This document shows, piece by piece, positions 14,170 through 16,373 of a stretch of 16,373 bases of DNA. Below the pieces are notes generated by a model. The model saw only the letters and a list, made by a program, of their open reading frames with translations. It did no database searches and was not told the DNA's origin. Both the position numbers and the translations under genes were made by a program. Position 1 is the first letter of the stretch, and every line of letters begins with the position of its first letter. The DNA comes from an uncultured Lachnospiraceae bacterium (GTDB lineage Bacteria > Bacillota > Clostridia > Lachnospirales > Lachnospiraceae): positions 1 through 16,373 of the forward strand of contig CAJUOE010000219.1 of NCBI GenBank assembly GCA_910587895.1. The letters run 5' to 3'.

Positions 14170-15552
14170 ATGAAAAAGACAGTACAGTTAGAAGGGAAAA
14201 ATTTCCTCGTGTATGGGGCGGGAATCAGCGGAATAGCAGCCGCCGGACTCCTGGTACGACAGGGATTTTCAGTCGTCCTTGCCGATGGGAATGAGAATCA
14301 GACACAAGAGGATATCCGTGCAAAAAGCAAGGAGTTGAAGCAGGTTAGAATCGTCCTCGGGAACCTGCCAGAGGAAGTGATAAAGGATTGTGATATCGCA
14401 GTCTTAAGCCCGGGCGTCCCCACGGACATTGAAGTGGTAGAGAAGATGCGCGGCGCGGGACTGGAAATCTGGGGTGAGATTGAGCTTGCAAGCGTATTTG
14501 AACAGGGAAATGTCCTGGCAGTGACAGGCACGAACGGCAAGACGACGACGACTTCCCTGCTGGGAGCCATTATGGAGCATGTGTTCCCGAAGGTGAAAGT
14601 TGTGGGCAATATCGGGATTCCCTATACCGGCGTCGTGGAAGATACGGATGAATCCTCCGTGACAGTGGCGGAAATCAGCAGTTTCCAGCTGGAGACGGTA
14701 CATACCTTCCGTCCGCGGATTTCGGCGATTTTGAATATCACGCCTGACCATCTCAACCGCCATCATACGATGGAGAATTACCAGCAGGCGAAAATGCGCA
14801 TTGCCATGAACCAGGGCAGGGAGGAGACCTGTGTCCTGAACTACGAAGATCCGGTTCTGCGTGCGTTTGCCGGGCAGACGGAGGCACGGGTTGTATTTTT
14901 CAGCAGTGAACAGAGGCTGGAAGAAGGCATGTACCTCAAAGGGGATGAGATTGTCTGGGCCTGGGATGGAGTGGAGACAGTCGTGTGCAGCACGACAGAG
15001 CTACAGCTGATCGGAAGGCACAATTACGAGAATGTGATGGCAGCCGCAGCTATGGCAATCTGTTACGGCGTTCCCATGGAAAAGATTAGGGAAGTTCTGG
15101 TTCGCTTTACAGCGGTTGCGCACAGGATTGAATATGTGGTCACGAAACGGGGCGTGCGTTTTTACAATGATTCCAAGGGAACCAACCCGGATGCGGCGAT
15201 ACAGGCGATTCGTGCGATGAAATGGCCGACGCTGCTGATCGGGGGCGGTTACGACAAGGATTCCGAATATGAGGAATGGATTGAGGCTTTTGAGGGAAAG
15301 GTAAAGAAATTTGTTCTTCTGGGAGCCACGAGGGAAAAAATACGCGATACGGCAATTCGACTGGGATATCCCAGCGAAGATATCATTTTGGCAGACAGCC
15401 TGAAGGAGGCTGTGGATATCTGCTATGAAAATGCGGTGAGCGGAGATGCAGTGCTGCTTTCCCCGGCCTGTGCGAGCTGGGGAATGTTTGAAAATTATGA
15501 GCAGCGTGGAGATATGTTTAAAGAAATGGCGAGGGAATTAAAAGAATCATAA
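14170..15552 (+). CDS. murD: UDP-N-acetylmuramoyl-L-alanine--D-glutamate ligase MurD
   Basis: This 460-residue cytosolic ATP-dependent ligase adds D-glutamate to UDP-MurNAc-L-Ala. The N-terminal Rossmann-like domain opens with VYGAGISGIAAAGLL and binds the UDP part. The ATPase P-loop is GTNGKTTTT (from G120), followed by GNIGIP and the TPDHLNRHHTMENY block with metal and substrate contacts. The C-terminal domain carries NDSKGTNPDA and the signature SPACASWGMFENYEQRG. AGGAG at 14156-14160, nine bases before ATG 14170, fits the start. It is part of a tight series between mraY and ftsW, 19 bases from each. Length and motifs are normal for the family. Confidence 0.98.
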   Translation: MKKTVQLEGKNFLVYGAGISGIAAAGLLVRQGFSVVLADGNENQTQEDIRAKSKELKQVRIVLGNLPEEVIKDCDIAVLSPGVPTDIEVVEKMRGAGLEIWGEIELASVFEQGNVLAVTGTNGKTTTTSLLGAIMEHVFPKVKVVGNIGIPYTGVVEDTDESSVTVAEISSFQLETVHTFRPRISAILNITPDHLNRHHTMENYQQAKMRIAMNQGREETCVLNYEDPVLRAFAGQTEARVVFFSSEQRLEEGMYLKGDEIVWAWDGVETVVCSTTELQLIGRHNYENVMAAAAMAICYGVPMEKIREVLVRFTAVAHRIEYVVTKRGVRFYNDSKGTNPDAAIQAIRAMKWPTLLIGGGYDKDSEYEEWIEAFEGKVKKFVLLGATREKIRDTAIRLGYPSEDIILADSLKEAVDICYENAVSGDAVLLSPACASWGMFENYEQRGDMFKEMARELKES

Positions 15553-15571
15553 TTAATGCAGGGGTGCTGGT

Positions 15572-16373
15572 ATGGACAGAGTGCAGAAGACCGACCAAAG
15601 ACAAAGGAGTATGCGGTACTTTGACTACAGCCTGTTACTGATTGTCTGTATTTTAGTCTGTTTCGGGCTGATCATGCTTTACAGTACGAGTTCCTGGAAC
15701 GGGCAGGTCAAATTTGCAGATGGCGCTTACTATTTGAAAAAGCAGTTGCTTGCAGATGTACTCGGGATTGTCGTCATGGCAATGATTGCGAAGATTGACT
15801 ATCGCGTCTGGAAAAGGTTCTGGTTCTTAGCGTATGCGGCGGCATTTGGACTGTGCGTGCTGGTATTGTTTGTGGGACAGGAGTTAAACGGCGCAAAACG
15901 CTGGCTGAAAATAGGCCCTTTGAGCTTTCAGCCTTCGGAAATGGCGAAGGTGGCGATCATTATATTTCTGGCGACTGTCATCAGCCGGATGCCGAAACAG
16001 ATGGGCAAGTTTACCGCGCTGATCAAGGTCATGCTCCTTGTCATGCCGATGGTTGTGGTTGTGGCATCGGAGAACTTGAGCACGGCGATTATTATATTGG
16101 GAATCGCCATCTGCCTTGTATTTGTGGCAAGTCCCAAATATATGCAGTTTGTGGTGATGGGAGGCGTGGTAGTCGCTTTTGGCGCGGCATTCATCATGCT
16201 TGAGTCCTACCGTGCCGAACGCCTGAAAATCTGGCTGGAGCCGGAGAAGTATGAAAAAGGATACCAGACGTTGCAGGGTCTGTATGCGATTGGCTCCGGA
16301 AGCCTGTTTGGAAAAGGCATGGGCTCTGTATGCGATATTCGGAATCGGATTGTTCGGCTATCTGTGCTATCGC
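15572..16373 (+). CDS. ftsW: SEDS-family glycosyltransferase FtsW (partial, runs off the right edge)
   Basis: About 267 codons of a polytopic membrane protein are visible. SEDS proteins polymerise lipid II into glycan strands with a class B PBP. Family marks are LIMLYSTSS in the first membrane segment, GAKRWLKIGPLSFQPSEMAK, SENLSTAIII and the C-terminal YQTLQGLYAIGSGSLFGKGMG. ATG 15572 follows a modest GGGGTG site and starts 19 bases after murD. SpoVE is a close alternative, since the two cannot be told apart on motifs alone. After GKGMG, where family members continue with a conserved segment, the frame turns into an unlike tail (SVCDIRNRIV...), while another frame reads the hydrophobic ALYAIFGIGLFGYLCYR. 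This suggests a missing piece and frameshift near 16320, real or a sequence-end artefact. Confidence 0.9.
   Translation, partial: MDRVQKTDQRQRSMRYFDYSLLLIVCILVCFGLIMLYSTSSWNGQVKFADGAYYLKKQLLADVLGIVVMAMIAKIDYRVWKRFWFLAYAAAFGLCVLVLFVGQELNGAKRWLKIGPLSFQPSEMAKVAIIIFLATVISRMPKQMGKFTALIKVMLLVMPMVVVVASENLSTAIIILGIAICLVFVASPKYMQFVVMGGVVVAFGAAFIMLESYRAERLKIWLEPEKYEKGYQTLQGLYAIGSGSLFGKGMGSVCDIRNRIVRLSVLS

Overview
The window is a stretch of ordinary chromosome from an endospore-forming member of the Clostridia, most likely a Lachnospiraceae-type gut bacterium. This is inferred from protein style and gene content: strong AGGAGG ribosome binding sites, a Spo0E-like phosphatase, the clostridial TCPFQ form of ThrS, two adjacent class B penicillin-binding proteins, and division-cluster order mraZ-rsmH-ftsL-pbp-pbp-mraY-murD-ftsW. 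All genes are on the + strand. No mobile element, CRISPR array, tRNA or rRNA gene was found.

Left region (1-5700). The last 20 codons of an unidentified gene are followed by a 300-base gap holding nested palindromes and two good sigma-A-type promoters. These read into a DegV-family fatty-acid-binding protein, a chemoreceptor, a small SEC-C zinc-motif protein and threonyl-tRNA synthetase, possibly as one transcript. thrS has no T-box leader directly in front of it. A hairpin at 5651-5685 probably ends this unit.

Middle region (5700-7100). Three small, separate genes lie here: a cysteine-rich protein with two DUF1540 modules, a cytoplasmic protein of the zinc-dependent phospholipase C family, and a 58-residue Spo0E-like aspartyl-phosphate phosphatase. 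The last has its own sigma-A promoter, two exact Spo0A-box sequences 20 bp apart upstream, and a textbook terminator. This looks like a feedback point in the sporulation phosphorelay.

Right region (7100-16373). This is the division and cell wall (dcw) cluster. One sigma-A promoter is overlaid by TGG repeats at roughly 10-bp intervals, the expected form of an MraZ operator. Part of that array is also a run of three GTGGATAA repeats, which on the opposite strand are DnaA boxes. The operon then encodes the MraZ repressor, the 16S rRNA methyltransferase RsmH, the divisome protein FtsL, two septal or spore-wall transpeptidases, the lipid I synthase MraY, the UDP-MurNAc-Ala ligase MurD and the glycosyltransferase FtsW. 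Together they couple precursor synthesis to septal wall assembly. murE and murF are not in the cluster.

The most useful second-look points are the overlapping MraZ/DnaA array, the Spo0A boxes before the Spo0E gene, a hairpin that would hide the ribosome binding site of the second transpeptidase, a KTA instead of KTG motif in that enzyme, and an apparent internal deletion with frameshift in ftsW at the very end of the window. No wholly new system is evident.
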